Shown: positions 1 to 9,221, numbered from the stretch's first letter. The stretch: DNA of 64,000 nucleotides from Candidatus Peregrinibacteria bacterium GW2011_GWF2_38_29 (GCA_000992695.1 LBUS01000001.1:20999-84998), one strand, 5' to 3'. Notes: generated by a model not told the origin, from the letters alone. Translations and numbers: made by a program.

Positions 1-1176
1 TAGAATGCCGATAAGTCCGATTATTCCGAGCGCGAGCCACATGCTTAAGAAAAAATTGTGCGCGTGCGGTGGAATGTTTAATTCATTATATTCATGCCCT
101 AAAATGTCTTTATTAAGCGCAAAATAGCTTTGATATTGATTTAATCCAACTCCCAAAACCGGATTATTTTCAAGCATGTATAAATTCATTTTATATATAT
201 CTTTTCTATCTTGAACCGATGTCGCATATCTATATTTTTCGCCTGTCCAAATTTTATATTTTGCGGAATTTCGTTGAAACAAAAATACACCGCTACCAAT
301 AACCGCGAGCACCAAAAATGCAATTAAAAAATGCTTTAACTTTAGCGAACGGAAGAGAAAAAGCGCTATTGCAAGCGCGATTCCCATGTATGAACCATAC
401 GACTGCGCGAAATAGAGAACGAGTCCGATTAGAATAATCGGGAATAACAAAATCCAAAATCTAAAATCCAAATGAATGACAAATGATTTAATGCCAAATT
501 TGGATTTGTTTACGCGAATTGAATCGCGGGTTAAATTAAAAAGTTTAATAAACGAAATCACAAATGCCGGTGCAATAAGAAATGTAACCCAGTTTGCGCT
601 CTGCCATTTTAAGGTTAGAAAATCGATGTATGGCCAGACGAGGCGTTGCGTAAAATCGTATTGAACGCCCGGAAATATATTAAAGAAATATTGCGTCAAT
701 GCGAAAACGCAAAATAATGAAATAGTTGAAATATAGGCATACATAAGCCACTTTAAAACCTTATCGCTGAGAGTTTTATAAACAAGAAGTGCGTAAAAAA
801 TCGGAAAAATAAACATACTGCGAAAATATTCGATCGGCGAGGAAAGAATCGGATCATACGTTTTTTGAAAAAGAATTTGAATAGCTCCGGCGACAAATAT
901 CAAAAATATCCCTGCGCCAAGCCAAAATTTTAAAGGTCGTTTTTGAAGCTCAAGTGCGCCCGTAAAAAAGCCAAATAAAAATAATGTAAAAATCGCGATT
1001 AAAAGTATGTCTGAAATTGTATAAAAATCGAAAAATTGTTTGCCGTGAAAAAATTCTTGATATGGCAAAAGTTTCTGAAAATTCGTTTGAATCATGCCAA
1101 GAATAAAGCATAACGGCGAGATCAGGAAAAGCCCTGTATAAAGCCCTGAAACGGTTTTTTTAAATATATTATTCAT
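1..1176 (-). CDS. O-antigen ligase/polymerase (Wzy/WaaL-like) membrane protein, 3' end outside window
   Basis: The frame is open from an ATG at 1176 to the window edge, 392 codons, so the C-terminus is missing. The translation is a chain of hydrophobic segments, with a hydrophilic stretch ending in a PHAHNFFLSMW-like motif. That motif is typical of the large periplasmic loop of O-antigen ligase/polymerase proteins, which join or polymerise lipid-linked glycans at the outer face of the membrane. The ATG overlaps the lysS stop by 8 bp, so translation may be coupled. A second, complete member of the family lies at 44517-45821. Family membership is fairly sure; the exact substrate cannot be told. 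Confidence 0.72.
   Translation of the reverse strand, partial: MNNIFKKTVSGLYTGLFLISPLCFILGMIQTNFQKLLPYQEFFHGKQFFDFYTISDILLIAIFTLFLFGFFTGALELQKRPLKFWLGAGIFLIFVAGAIQILFQKTYDPILSSPIEYFRSMFIFPIFYALLVYKTLSDKVLKWLMYAYISTISLFCVFALTQYFFNIFPGVQYDFTQRLVWPYIDFLTLKWQSANWVTFLIAPAFVISFIKLFNLTRDSIRVNKSKFGIKSFVIHLDFRFWILLFPIILIGLVLYFAQSYGSYMGIALAIALFLFRSLKLKHFLIAFLVLAVIGSGVFLFQRNSAKYKIWTGEKYRYATSVQDRKDIYKMNLYMLENNPVLGVGLNQYQSYFALNKDILGHEYNELNIPPHAHNFFLSMWLALGIIGLIGIL
448..472. repeat. Heptameric tandem repeat (CAAAATC/TAAAATC), copy 1
   Basis: Three and a half heptamers, CAAAATC CAAAATC TAAAATC CAAA. The same 25 bases occur at 63392-63416. Here the repeat lies inside the Wzy-like coding frame and is translated as part of a hydrophobic segment. 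It resembles the short tandemly repeated heptamers known from other genomes, notably cyanobacteria. Confidence 0.6.
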
Positions 1177-2686
1177 TGGTTTCTTCCGGACGCATTAACG
1201 GAAAGAGAATGACGTCCTTGAGATTTTCTTGACTGGTCAAAAGCGCGAAAATGCGATCAATTCCCATTCCCCAACCCGAAATCGGCGGCATGCCGTGTTC
1301 CATTGCGAGCAAATAATCTTCATCCATTTCCATGGCTTCAACGTCACCTTTTGATTTTAAACTTGCTTGCTCTGTAAGGCGTGCGCGCTGATCAACCGGA
1401 TCCACAAGCTCTGAATAAGCGTTCACAACTTCCCACGTGTTAACGACCAATTGAAATCTATCTGTCGTGTGTGGCTTTGCGTCATTTTGACGCGCAAGAG
1501 GGGAGAGCTCGATCGGATGACTTGTAACAAAAATCGGCTGAATAAGCTTTTGGCGAGCCGTTTTTTTGTATAATGCATCAACCATGTTTCCGTAACCAAG
1601 AGTTTTTATATCGCCATCAATTTTGATTTTTTTATCAGTAATTGCTTTACGAAGTTTTTCCGCGGAATGGAATTCTTCAATATCAATTCCGGCGTGTTCA
1701 ATGATCAATTCTCGCATAGTTTTTCTTGGCCATGGAGGCGTAAAATCAATGTCCGTGCCATAAATATTTAACTTTAAAGTTCCAAAAAGTTTTTTAATAA
1801 AATGCTCGAAAAGATTTTCCGTAAACTTCATGTTGTCCTCATAGTTGAAATAAGCCGCGTAATATTCCAGCATCGTGAATTCTTGATGATGCGACGGATC
1901 AATTCCTTCGTTTCTAAAGCATCTTGCAAATTCATAAACGCGCTCAAAACCGCCAACAATAAGGCGTTTTAAATATGTTTCCGGCGCGATTCTTAAAAAG
2001 AAATCTTTATCAAAAGCATTATGATGAGTTTTGAATGGTTTTGCGATTGCGCCTGAAGCCTTAGCGGAAAGAACAGGAGTTTCAACTTCAACAAATTCGC
2101 GATCATTCATATATTCACGAATGAGTGAAATCAATTTTGTGCGCATAAGAAAGCGATCCATTGCACTACGATCCATAACAGTATCAAGATATCGATAGCG
2201 ATATTTTATTTCAGTATCCTGAAGCCCGTGCCATTTTTCCGGAAGCGGTCGAAGAGTTTTTCCAAGAAGAATAAACTCTTTAACCATGAGTGTAATTTGA
2301 TTTGTACGAGTTAAAAATAGTTCACCGGAAACGCCAATAAAATCCGCGATATCAATTTTTTTAGAGAAAAAATCATAATTTTCATCGCCAATTACGTTTT
2401 GTGCTATGCAGATTTGGATCTGTCCGGAAACGTCTTGCAGATTGCCAAAACTGATCTTCCCGTGTGAACGAAATGCGACTAGTCGTCCGCAAAGTTTAAT
2501 ATCGTTTTTATTTTGAGCGATTACCTCATCCATTGCGCGCAAGCCTTTTTTACCCAATTTAAGAGCGTCCACGGCTTTATGCGTTCTTTCATATCTTTCA
2601 GGATAAGGATTTACGCCTTGTTTCCTGATGTCTTCGAGCTTTTTCAAACGATCCGAAAATTCTTGTGAAGTTGTGTTTTCTGCCAT
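1169..2686 (-). CDS. lysS: Lysyl-tRNA synthetase, class II
   Basis: Charges tRNA-Lys with lysine in the cytoplasm. The 505-residue product has the N-terminal OB-fold anticodon-binding domain (GKISFGNLQDVSGQIQI region), motif 2 (FRNEGIDPSHHQEFTMLEY) and motif 3 (GWGMGIDRIFALL) of class IIb LysRS, at the normal length for the family. An in-frame ATG lies 20 codons further upstream at 2746, but the extra residues are hydrophobic and not family-like. The ATG at 2686, beginning MAENTTSQEF, is preferred. No clear Shine-Dalgarno site is visible. The gene lies downstream of dnaB on the same strand and its stop overlaps the start of the Wzy-like gene. Confidence 0.95.
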   Translation of the reverse strand: MAENTTSQEFSDRLKKLEDIRKQGVNPYPERYERTHKAVDALKLGKKGLRAMDEVIAQNKNDIKLCGRLVAFRSHGKISFGNLQDVSGQIQICIAQNVIGDENYDFFSKKIDIADFIGVSGELFLTRTNQITLMVKEFILLGKTLRPLPEKWHGLQDTEIKYRYRYLDTVMDRSAMDRFLMRTKLISLIREYMNDREFVEVETPVLSAKASGAIAKPFKTHHNAFDKDFFLRIAPETYLKRLIVGGFERVYEFARCFRNEGIDPSHHQEFTMLEYYAAYFNYEDNMKFTENLFEHFIKKLFGTLKLNIYGTDIDFTPPWPRKTMRELIIEHAGIDIEEFHSAEKLRKAITDKKIKIDGDIKTLGYGNMVDALYKKTARQKLIQPIFVTSHPIELSPLARQNDAKPHTTDRFQLVVNTWEVVNAYSELVDPVDQRARLTEQASLKSKGDVEAMEMDEDYLLAMEHGMPPISGWGMGIDRIFALLTSQENLKDVILFPLMRPEETNE

Positions 2687-2770
2687 ATAAATAATCTTAA
2701 AAATACTGAAGCCATTATAAGCTAAAAATGACAAAATCCAAACCATTTGGCCGTACGCTTCACTCCCGGC

Positions 2771-4138
2771 CTACTCCGCAAACGAATACTCATCAGCTTT
2801 TCTCTGCTTTTCGATTGTGAGGAATTTCATTTGTTCTTTCTTGAACATAAGCTCAACACGGCCGATTGGGCCGCTTCTGTGTTTTCGAATGTAAATATCG
2901 GCAATGCCTTTGCGTTCCGTATCTTCTTCGTAATAATCTTCGCGATAAATCATGATTACAATATCGGCATCCTGTTCAATGGAACCGGAATCACGAAGAT
3001 CGGAAAGTTGAGGAATTTTTTGAGGACGAAGCTCAACAGCACGTGATAGCTGAGACAAAGCCATGATTGGAATGCGAAGTTCACGAGCAAGATTTTTGAG
3101 CGCACGTGTGATTTCTGAAATTTCTTGAACACGATTCCCTGAATTTGTAAGCGAATTCATGCTCATCATTTGCAAATAGTCGATAACAAGGAAGTCCAAG
3201 CCATGTTCCATTTGAAGTCTGCGAATCTTTGAGCGAAGCTCATTTATGGAGCTTCCGGATGAATCATCAATATAAATTGGAAGATCGTTTAATTCGTCCA
3301 TAACCGTACCAATGCGGGCGAAATCTTCTTCTGTCAGCTTGCCACTGCGAACCTTCCACGAATCAACATTAAGAAGTCCACAAAACATTCTTTCAACAAG
3401 CTGTTCTTTGGACATTTCAAGAGAAACAACGCCAACTGATTTGCCTTGTTTTGCAAGATTTTGAGCAATGTTAATTGCGAAAGATGTTTTTCCCATGCTG
3501 GGACGAGCCGCAAGAATAACAAGATCGCTTGGCTGCATGCCGTTAAGAAGATTATCAAGATCGCGAAAACCGGTGAGTGCACCGCGATATTTTTCTTTTG
3601 CCTCAGGATCGTGAAGATTTGAGATTTTTTCATAAGTCTGCGCAAGGATATCTTTAACGTGAATAAATCTGTCTTTTACGAATGTCTGTGAAACTTCAAA
3701 AAGCGATTTTTCAGCTTCTTCAAGAATTTCCGGAAGATTGCCGGTTTCGTTATAGCCAAGGCCCATAATTATATCTCCGGCCTTAATCAGCCTTCTTAAA
3801 GTTGATTTTTCTTTAACAATAATTGCATATTCGACAATGTGTGAAGCCGTATAAGTATCGGCCGTTAGATCTGCCAAATAAGAAACTCCGCCAATTACAC
3901 TGAGTAAATTTCGATCTTCAAGATGATTTGTGATTGTAACCAAATCAACCGGCATGCGCTTGTTAAAAAGCTCGTTGATTGTGGAGTAAATCGTTGCATG
4001 AGCCTCATGATAAAAGTCTTCAGCCTTTAAGAAGTCCGCAACCTTGATGATTGCATCCTTATCTATCATAAGCGCGCCTAAAGTAGCCTTTTCGGCATCG
4101 AGTGAATATGGTGGTATTTTTGCTGATGGATTAGCCAT
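2771..4138 (-). CDS. dnaB: Replicative DNA helicase DnaB
   Basis: Hexameric 5'-3' helicase that unwinds DNA at the replication fork. The 455 residues contain the N-terminal DnaB domain (about 1-110, beginning PPYSLDAEKATLGALMID), a linker, and the RecA-like ATPase core. Walker A is ARPSMGKTSFAINIA, Walker B is the DFLVIDYLQMM region, and there is a conserved LSQLSR sensor loop. Length and motifs match the family with no intein. The gene shares the minus strand with lysS 84 bp downstream and is divergent from yraN. Confidence 0.97.
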   Translation of the reverse strand: MANPSAKIPPYSLDAEKATLGALMIDKDAIIKVADFLKAEDFYHEAHATIYSTINELFNKRMPVDLVTITNHLEDRNLLSVIGGVSYLADLTADTYTASHIVEYAIIVKEKSTLRRLIKAGDIIMGLGYNETGNLPEILEEAEKSLFEVSQTFVKDRFIHVKDILAQTYEKISNLHDPEAKEKYRGALTGFRDLDNLLNGMQPSDLVILAARPSMGKTSFAINIAQNLAKQGKSVGVVSLEMSKEQLVERMFCGLLNVDSWKVRSGKLTEEDFARIGTVMDELNDLPIYIDDSSGSSINELRSKIRRLQMEHGLDFLVIDYLQMMSMNSLTNSGNRVQEISEITRALKNLARELRIPIMALSQLSRAVELRPQKIPQLSDLRDSGSIEQDADIVIMIYREDYYEEDTERKGIADIYIRKHRSGPIGRVELMFKKEQMKFLTIEKQRKADEYSFAE

Positions 4139-4209
4139 GGGAATTTAGTTTTGCATAAGTTCATGAAAAATTCAAACTTATTTAATGTGTTTCAAGTATA
4201 ATTTGCGGC

Positions 4210-4575
4210 ATGTCAACAGAGAACCGCTTACTGACCTGCAAAATAGGAGAAGACATCGCGGAAAAATATCTTATTTCACGCGGATATAAGGTTTTGCGAA
4301 AGAATTTCAGAAAACGCTTTGGTGAAATCGATTTAATTGCTGAATTTCGTGGAAAAATTATTTTTATTGAAGTAAAAACGCGAAAAAATAATATTTTTGG
4401 GGAACCCGAAGATTCGATTTTAAAAAATAAAATTCGGAAAATTTTTGGAACCGGAATCGCGTTTATGCGAGAAAATGGCCTTAAAAATGCATTTCAAATT
4501 GATATCGTATCAATAAAACTAAACGAGTATAATATGTTAAAAAGATTAACTCATTTTAAAAACGTATGCCTTTAA
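4210..4575 (+). CDS. yraN: YraN/UPF0102 family endonuclease-like protein
   Basis: A 121-residue protein with the YraN signature GEIDLIAEFRGKIIFIEVKTR. This is a restriction-endonuclease-like fold with D, E and K in the positions expected for metal binding. Its physiological role is not settled; it is often encoded near replication or repair genes, as here beside dnaB. A TATAAT box at 4197-4202 ends only 7 bases before the ATG, so the mRNA may be leaderless. The 3' end overlaps the next gene by 10 bp, suggesting an operon. Confidence 0.9.
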   Translation: MSTENRLLTCKIGEDIAEKYLISRGYKVLRKNFRKRFGEIDLIAEFRGKIIFIEVKTRKNNIFGEPEDSILKNKIRKIFGTGIAFMRENGLKNAFQIDIVSIKLNEYNMLKRLTHFKNVCL

Positions 4576-5846
4576 ACAAAAAAATATCAATTGTAATTTT
4601 GATTATTGGTTTTTTACTTGTAGGAAATTATGCATGGAAAAATTATATAAATGTCGGAATTTTGGCTTTTCAAGGCGAAATTCCATTTGGCGTGCAAATT
4701 AATGGCGAATCACTGACGTGTAGTTCCGATGTATGTGAGAAAAATGTTGCACCCGGTCAATATTCCGTAAAAATTCAGAAAGTTGACTATGAAGATATCG
4801 AACAAACTGTTGATGTAAAACGATCCGAAAAACTTGTCATTGGTGCGAAATTTAAAAAGAAAATTTCTTTTTCAGAAGGCACGCCTATCAACGATAAATA
4901 TCAAAAATTATTGAATTTTGTTTTGCCATTGGAGTTTGCCTATGATGCGGATTTGCAAAAAAACTATGATGTTATTTTTCAGCTTATAAAAGACATAACC
5001 GGCACCAAAAAGAGTGTTATTTTTCAAAAACACAATAATCTTTTTCAAATGGCCGCTATTGTTTTTGGCGAAAAAAATGTTTATTTTTTGGCATCTAGTT
5101 TTAAAAAACCCGTTGATATAAGCGGCATCCTTTCTGACTTTACGAAAGCCGCAATAAGCCCTGTGGAATCAATCGTTGTATTTTTCGACAATAGCGGCAA
5201 AAACCAAGCTTTAAAAAGCTTTGGCATTGATCCAAAAGGCAATGGTCGCTCAAATCCGGTTGTTGTAACTTATTTTACAAAACCAATATCTGCGGATTAT
5301 TTGAGCTTTTCTGAAGACGGAAAATTTGTTTTTGCTACTGATGAAACATCGATTTATAAAATTGATCTTGCGGCTAAGGCAAAAGAAAATGTCGCAGATT
5401 TTAATGCAGAAATTTACGGTATAAAACCGTCGAACGATGGAAGGCTTCTATTAGTTGAAACAGCGGACTTGAAGTCTTTTGTCGTGAACACGGAAACTCG
5501 CACAAAAAAACTAATTGATCTTAAGAACTTGCGAATAGATTTTGCTTATTGGACTTCAAAGAATTCGATAATTTTAGCCTATCCTGCAAGCTCTGAAAAT
5601 GCTGTTTTAAATTATGAAGATGCAATAAAATCAATCGAGTCAGGTGGTCAAGATTCGGCTAGCAATAAGGTTTTTACGCGTGTTGCGGAATATTTCCCGG
5701 AGACCTCGAATTCTAACGTTATACGCGATATAACGACAATGACGAAATTCCCTTCAAGGATGGATTTTGTTGAAATGAATGATTTGAGACGCGCAATGCT
5801 GCTCGTTGATAAAAATATTTATAATCTCGATTTTACGGTTAGATAA
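4566..5846 (+). CDS. Membrane-anchored PEGA-domain protein
   Basis: 426 residues. A single N-terminal membrane anchor (about residues 6-24) is followed by a PEGA domain (about 35-100: FGVQINGES, then VAPGQYSVKIQKVDYE), a small surface-associated beta domain. The remaining ~300 residues contain phrases such as GKFVFATDETSIYKIDL and NDGRLLLVETADL, reminiscent of TolB-like or beta-propeller blades. The protein is probably extracytoplasmic with a binding or envelope role; no catalytic motif is recognised. It overlaps yraN by 10 bp and is followed by a structured repeat. Confidence 0.75.
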   Translation: MPLNKKISIVILIIGFLLVGNYAWKNYINVGILAFQGEIPFGVQINGESLTCSSDVCEKNVAPGQYSVKIQKVDYEDIEQTVDVKRSEKLVIGAKFKKKISFSEGTPINDKYQKLLNFVLPLEFAYDADLQKNYDVIFQLIKDITGTKKSVIFQKHNNLFQMAAIVFGEKNVYFLASSFKKPVDISGILSDFTKAAISPVESIVVFFDNSGKNQALKSFGIDPKGNGRSNPVVVTYFTKPISADYLSFSEDGKFVFATDETSIYKIDLAAKAKENVADFNAEIYGIKPSNDGRLLLVETADLKSFVVNTETRTKKLIDLKNLRIDFAYWTSKNSIILAYPASSENAVLNYEDAIKSIESGGQDSASNKVFTRVAEYFPETSNSNVIRDITTMTKFPSRMDFVEMNDLRRAMLLVDKNIYNLDFTVR

Positions 5847-5857
5847 GCTTGTAGTTC

Positions 5858-5995
5858 TATTTTCTCAGACACGCTTGATTTACCCGGCGTGTAAATCTTC
5901 GCTAGCGTTCGGTTTGCACTCTTTTGCTTCGCAAAAACCGTGCCCGTGCAAACCTCACGACTGTCTTCGAAAATATCCCCACAAACTTATCCCTT
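5858..5995. repeat. ~135-bp structured intergenic repeat, copy 1
   Basis: This element is clearly homologous to 20126-20260. Both begin TTTCTCAGACACGCTTGATT and end near CTGTCTTC. It holds a perfect inverted repeat, GGTTTGCAC...GTGCAAACC, enclosing a smaller TTTTGC/GCAAAA hairpin. A separate GATTTAC/GTAAATC stem competes with ACACGC/GCGTGT. The outer stem differs between the copies by paired changes (GGCTTTTGC/GCAAAAGCC in copy 2), so the fold appears to be maintained. It follows the PEGA gene and may act as RNA, terminator or mobile palindrome. A 60-codon open frame across it is repeat sequence, not a gene. Confidence 0.75.
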
Positions 5996-6086
5996 AACTA
6001 AAAATCGCGCCTTAAAATTCCTCCCGCCAAGCTTTTTCCTTGACCGAAAATCGTGTCATCGAAATGTTATAAAAAATTTAGAAACT

Positions 6087-6119
6087 GTTTATAAATATTT
6101 AATCTCGCTCTGATAAAAT
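6087..6119 (+). promoter_or_regulatory. Conserved upstream motif / putative promoter of comM
   Basis: GTTTATAAATATTTAATCTC is followed after a short gap by ATAAAAT. A closely similar block lies upstream of three other transcription units, at 11411-11440, 48041-48070 and 63547-63577. It ends 30 bp before the comM start. Confidence 0.45.
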
Positions 6120-6149
6120 TTGTGCGATTATTTTTTAAATCCAATTTTT

Positions 6150-7697
6150 ATGCTTGCAAAAGTTTTTAGTGCGTGCAATTTCGGAATTGATTCTTATCCA
6201 GTTGATGTTGAGGTTGATATTGCGAATGGTATGCCGGTTTTTTCGATTGTTGGGCTTGGCGACGCTTCGGTGCAGGAAGCGCGTGAACGCGTTAGGTCGG
6301 CAATAAGAAATAGTAATTTTGAATTTCCGCAAAACAGAAAAACTGTAAATTTGGCGCCTGCTGATTTGCGCAAAAAAGGATCAATTTTTGATCTTCCAAT
6401 TGCCATTGGAATTCTTTTTGCAAGCGGACAAATAAGACTGCATTCAAATTTAAAAAATACTTTCAAAGAGGGAATTTTTATTGGTGAGCTGGCCTTGAAC
6501 GGTGATGTTAAAAAAATTGATGGTGCACTTGCGATTACGGAATTTGTAAAACGAAACGGATATAAAAAAATATATTTACCATATGAAAATTTCGCAGAAG
6601 CAAGCCTTATATCTGACATTGAAATTGTGCCGGTAAATTCTTTAAAACAAATTGTGGAATATTTTAAAACCGGAAAAAATAACAGCCATGGATTTGCTGA
6701 AACCGGCGAGCTTGAATCAATGCCTTGGCCGGATCGCGCAGAAAATAATTCCAATGACTTTCAATATATTCACGGACAGGACTTTGCAAAAAGAGCCCTT
6801 CAAATTTCAATTGCCGGCGGACATAATTTGCTAATGATCGGACCGCCCGGATGTGGTAAAACAATGCTTGCTAATGCGGTTAAATCTATTTTGCCGGAAA
6901 TGGATTTCGATGAATCGATTGATGTCACGAAAATCTATTCCGTGGCCGGAATGCTTAAAAAAGGGGAGTTTATAATGAAAAAACGACCATTCCGCGAGAT
7001 ACATCATACGGCTTCGCCGATAAGCATTCTTGGTGGTGGTCAAAATATTATGCCGGGAGAAATCTCACTCGCGCACAGAGGCGTTTTGTTTTTTGATGAA
7101 TTGACTCTTTTTCCGCAAAGCGTTATTGAAAATCTCCGTCAACCGCTTGAATCAGGCCATATTACGATCAGTCGTACGAAATATAAAACGAGCTATCCGT
7201 CGGATTTTATTTTTATTGGCGCGATGAATCCTTGTTCTTGTGGATACCTTGGAGATGAAAAACGTGTTTGCATTTGCACTGATACGCAAATTAAAACTTA
7301 TAAAAATAAGATTTCCGGACCGTTTTTGGATAGAATGGATTTGATCGTAAACATGAAAAAAGCGCAAAATCCGGCCGCAAAATCTGCAAAAAAATCTGCC
7401 ACGAAAAGTGATTTTTCTGAAATCTATGACTCCATAAAAACGGCTCGTGAAAAGCAAAAAGCACGTTTTGGGAAATCAATGCTTAATAAAAATATTTCCG
7501 TGAGTTATCTTGAAAAATTTTGCGAACTCGATAAAGAATGTCGAGATTTTTTAAAGTCCGCCACTTCAAAATTAAATATCTCGATGCGGACATATCACAA
7601 AATCATAAAAGTCAGCAGAACAATTGCTGACCTTCAAAATTCCGACAAAATTAATTATTCTCATCTTGCTGAAGCAATGCAATACAGAGGTTGCTAA
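6150..7697 (+). CDS. comM: ComM/YifB family Mg-chelatase-like AAA+ ATPase
   Basis: A 515-residue AAA+ ATPase of the ComM/YifB family. In naturally competent bacteria ComM is a hexameric helicase promoting branch migration during transformation. The N-terminal ChlI-like domain starts MLAKVFSACNFGID and includes NGMPVFSIVGLGDASVQEARERV-type sequence. Walker A is MIGPPGCGKTML at about residue 230, Walker B is VLFFDEL, and a Mg-chelatase C-terminal domain follows. An ATG 10 codons upstream at 6120 is less likely because family members begin with MLAKV. A stand-alone ComEC-type hydrolase at 10565-11398 is the only other competence-like gene here. Confidence 0.92.
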   Translation: MLAKVFSACNFGIDSYPVDVEVDIANGMPVFSIVGLGDASVQEARERVRSAIRNSNFEFPQNRKTVNLAPADLRKKGSIFDLPIAIGILFASGQIRLHSNLKNTFKEGIFIGELALNGDVKKIDGALAITEFVKRNGYKKIYLPYENFAEASLISDIEIVPVNSLKQIVEYFKTGKNNSHGFAETGELESMPWPDRAENNSNDFQYIHGQDFAKRALQISIAGGHNLLMIGPPGCGKTMLANAVKSILPEMDFDESIDVTKIYSVAGMLKKGEFIMKKRPFREIHHTASPISILGGGQNIMPGEISLAHRGVLFFDELTLFPQSVIENLRQPLESGHITISRTKYKTSYPSDFIFIGAMNPCSCGYLGDEKRVCICTDTQIKTYKNKISGPFLDRMDLIVNMKKAQNPAAKSAKKSATKSDFSEIYDSIKTAREKQKARFGKSMLNKNISVSYLEKFCELDKECRDFLKSATSKLNISMRTYHKIIKVSRTIADLQNSDKINYSHLAEAMQYRGC

Positions 7698-7746
7698 TAT
7701 TGTACTTGACGGCCTAACGATGTACATCTTTTAGCTGCTCTCCAAG

Positions 7747-7759
7747 TGTAAATTTTACA
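7747..7759. promoter_or_regulatory. Candidate operator palindrome TGTAAA-T-TTTACA
   Basis: A perfect 6-bp inverted repeat with a 1-bp centre lies 45-145 bp upstream of the possible starts of the TrmB-like regulator. TTGACG occurs about 40 bp upstream. Autoregulation is plausible but inferred only from position. Confidence 0.35.
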
Positions 7760-7893
7760 TTATATTTATATACTTAAAATCTCGTATGTAAGCTTTATAC
7801 TGAATGACGGAAATCTCTCGTAATTTTTATGTCGACGGACTGAACCCGTCGTTATATAATAAAGTTAGTTTTAAAAATATAAATAATAGACTT

Positions 7894-8661
7894 ATGATTT
7901 CAAAAATTCTTTCAGCATTTGATTTTAGCGATAAAGAAATCAAAATCTTTGAAAAACTGCTTGAATTCGGCATACAGCCGGCATCGCAAATAGCGCGTTT
8001 GACCGAACTACCAAGAAACACGGTGCGTGATATTTTGGATAGACTCACGAAGAGAGGATTTTTAATACGCACACAACATGCAAATGCTCATTATTATGGC
8101 GTTGAAAAGGTTGAAAATATTGTCTTCCATCTTAAAAAAGAGCGCACAACGTTCAATGACCAATATGAACATCAAATTGATATTCTTAAAAATTTTGGCG
8201 ATGAACTTGTGCCAAATACGCAACGCGGCAATAGGCCTCAAATAACTTTCTATGATGGGACCGAAGGCCTTGAAAAAGTTTATGAAGACACTCTTACATC
8301 GCGTACTGATATTTTGGCTTACGCATGCCTTGAAACTATGTACGGGAGCGGACTTAAAGATTATTTTCCAAAATATTTTAAAAGGCGTGCGGCGAAAAAA
8401 ATATTTATTCGTGCAATTTTTCCTGATTCAAAAGGAGCGCGCGAACGTGTTAAAAAAGATAAGGAAGAGCTTCGTGAAAGCGTTATTGTCCCAAAAAATA
8501 TGCTAGATATTTCTCCTGAAATAAATATTTATGATGGAAAAGTCATTTTTGTTTCATGGGAAGAAAAAATCGCAATTCAAATCCGCAGTGATGAAATTTA
8601 TAAAGCTATGAAAATGGCTTTTGAATTGGGCTGGAAGGCTGCGAAGATGATGAAAAAATAA
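7894..8661 (+). CDS. TrmB-like transcriptional regulator (paralogue 1)
   Basis: 255 residues from the chosen ATG. An N-terminal winged helix (FSDKEIKIFEKLLEFG, then ASQIARLTELPRNTVRDIL) is followed by a coiled linker and a C-terminal domain containing FYDGTEGLEKVYEDTLTSR. That layout is typical of TrmB-like regulators, which in archaea respond to sugars; the ligand here is unknown. An in-frame ATG at 7804 would add 30 residues. The 7894 start is preferred because it aligns with the start of paralogue 2 at 13263-14096. An upstream palindrome suggests autoregulation. Confidence 0.8.
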   Translation: MISKILSAFDFSDKEIKIFEKLLEFGIQPASQIARLTELPRNTVRDILDRLTKRGFLIRTQHANAHYYGVEKVENIVFHLKKERTTFNDQYEHQIDILKNFGDELVPNTQRGNRPQITFYDGTEGLEKVYEDTLTSRTDILAYACLETMYGSGLKDYFPKYFKRRAAKKIFIRAIFPDSKGARERVKKDKEELRESVIVPKNMLDISPEINIYDGKVIFVSWEEKIAIQIRSDEIYKAMKMAFELGWKAAKMMKK

Positions 8662-8664
8662 AGC

Positions 8665-8692
8665 TTTACAAATTGGCGATTCCTGATAGAAT
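8665..8692 (+). promoter_or_regulatory. Sigma70-type promoter of the 8702 gene
   Basis: TTTACA, a 16-bp spacer, then TAGAAT ending at 8692. The start codon is only 9 bases beyond the -10 box, so the transcript would be nearly leaderless. Confidence 0.45.
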
Positions 8693-8701
8693 GGATTTTC
8701 T

Positions 8702-9175
8702 ATGAGTGAAAGAGATAAATTAGGTTGTGATGCTGGCAATGATGGTGATAAAGGTGGTGATGGCCGCTCTAATGCCTCGCGCCCTGATTATCTTGCCAGA
8801 CTAAATGCTCTTGCCGCTCCATTCAGAAAACTCCTTGCCGCGTCTGCACAGCCTGAATATGCTGATGTTGATGAATTTGCGAGAGCTCCTGATAAACTGG
8901 CTCAAATCGCTTTATCAACTGCTCCAATTGAAAAAAGGAAACGCGCCGTTGAATTATTGGGAAATCTTTTGGATACCGGCGAGCTTTCGGCTATTAAATT
9001 TTTAACACAAATTGCTGATCCGAATAAATTAATAACCGGCGCACGTTATTGTCCCGAAATACATAATATGGCGCGTAAGATTCTTGATAAATATGGAGTT
9101 GCTTGGAAAAATTACACTATCCTTACCGATTTTCGCGGAGAAAGAGGAACTATTAAACCTTACGGAGGACGGTAG
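8702..9175 (+). CDS. Hypothetical helical protein
   Basis: 157 residues, not recognised. The first 25 residues are Gly/Asp-rich and look disordered; the rest is predicted by eye to be mostly alpha-helical. There is no signal peptide, membrane segment or catalytic motif. The gene stands alone between the TrmB-like regulator and murA on the same strand with its own promoter, so an operon with murA is unlikely. Confidence 0.6.
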   Translation: MSERDKLGCDAGNDGDKGGDGRSNASRPDYLARLNALAAPFRKLLAASAQPEYADVDEFARAPDKLAQIALSTAPIEKRKRAVELLGNLLDTGELSAIKFLTQIADPNKLITGARYCPEIHNMARKILDKYGVAWKNYTILTDFRGERGTIKPYGGR

Positions 9176-9221
9176 ACTTTTTTTGGCTTAAATACTATAA
9201 TTTCGCAGGAAATAAATCATT

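Noticed and set aside
5806..5997. Small plus-strand gene across the structured repeat
   Set aside because: The frame is made of repeat sequence. The homologous copy at 20126 has the analogous frame with stem-preserving changes rather than codon-level conservation.
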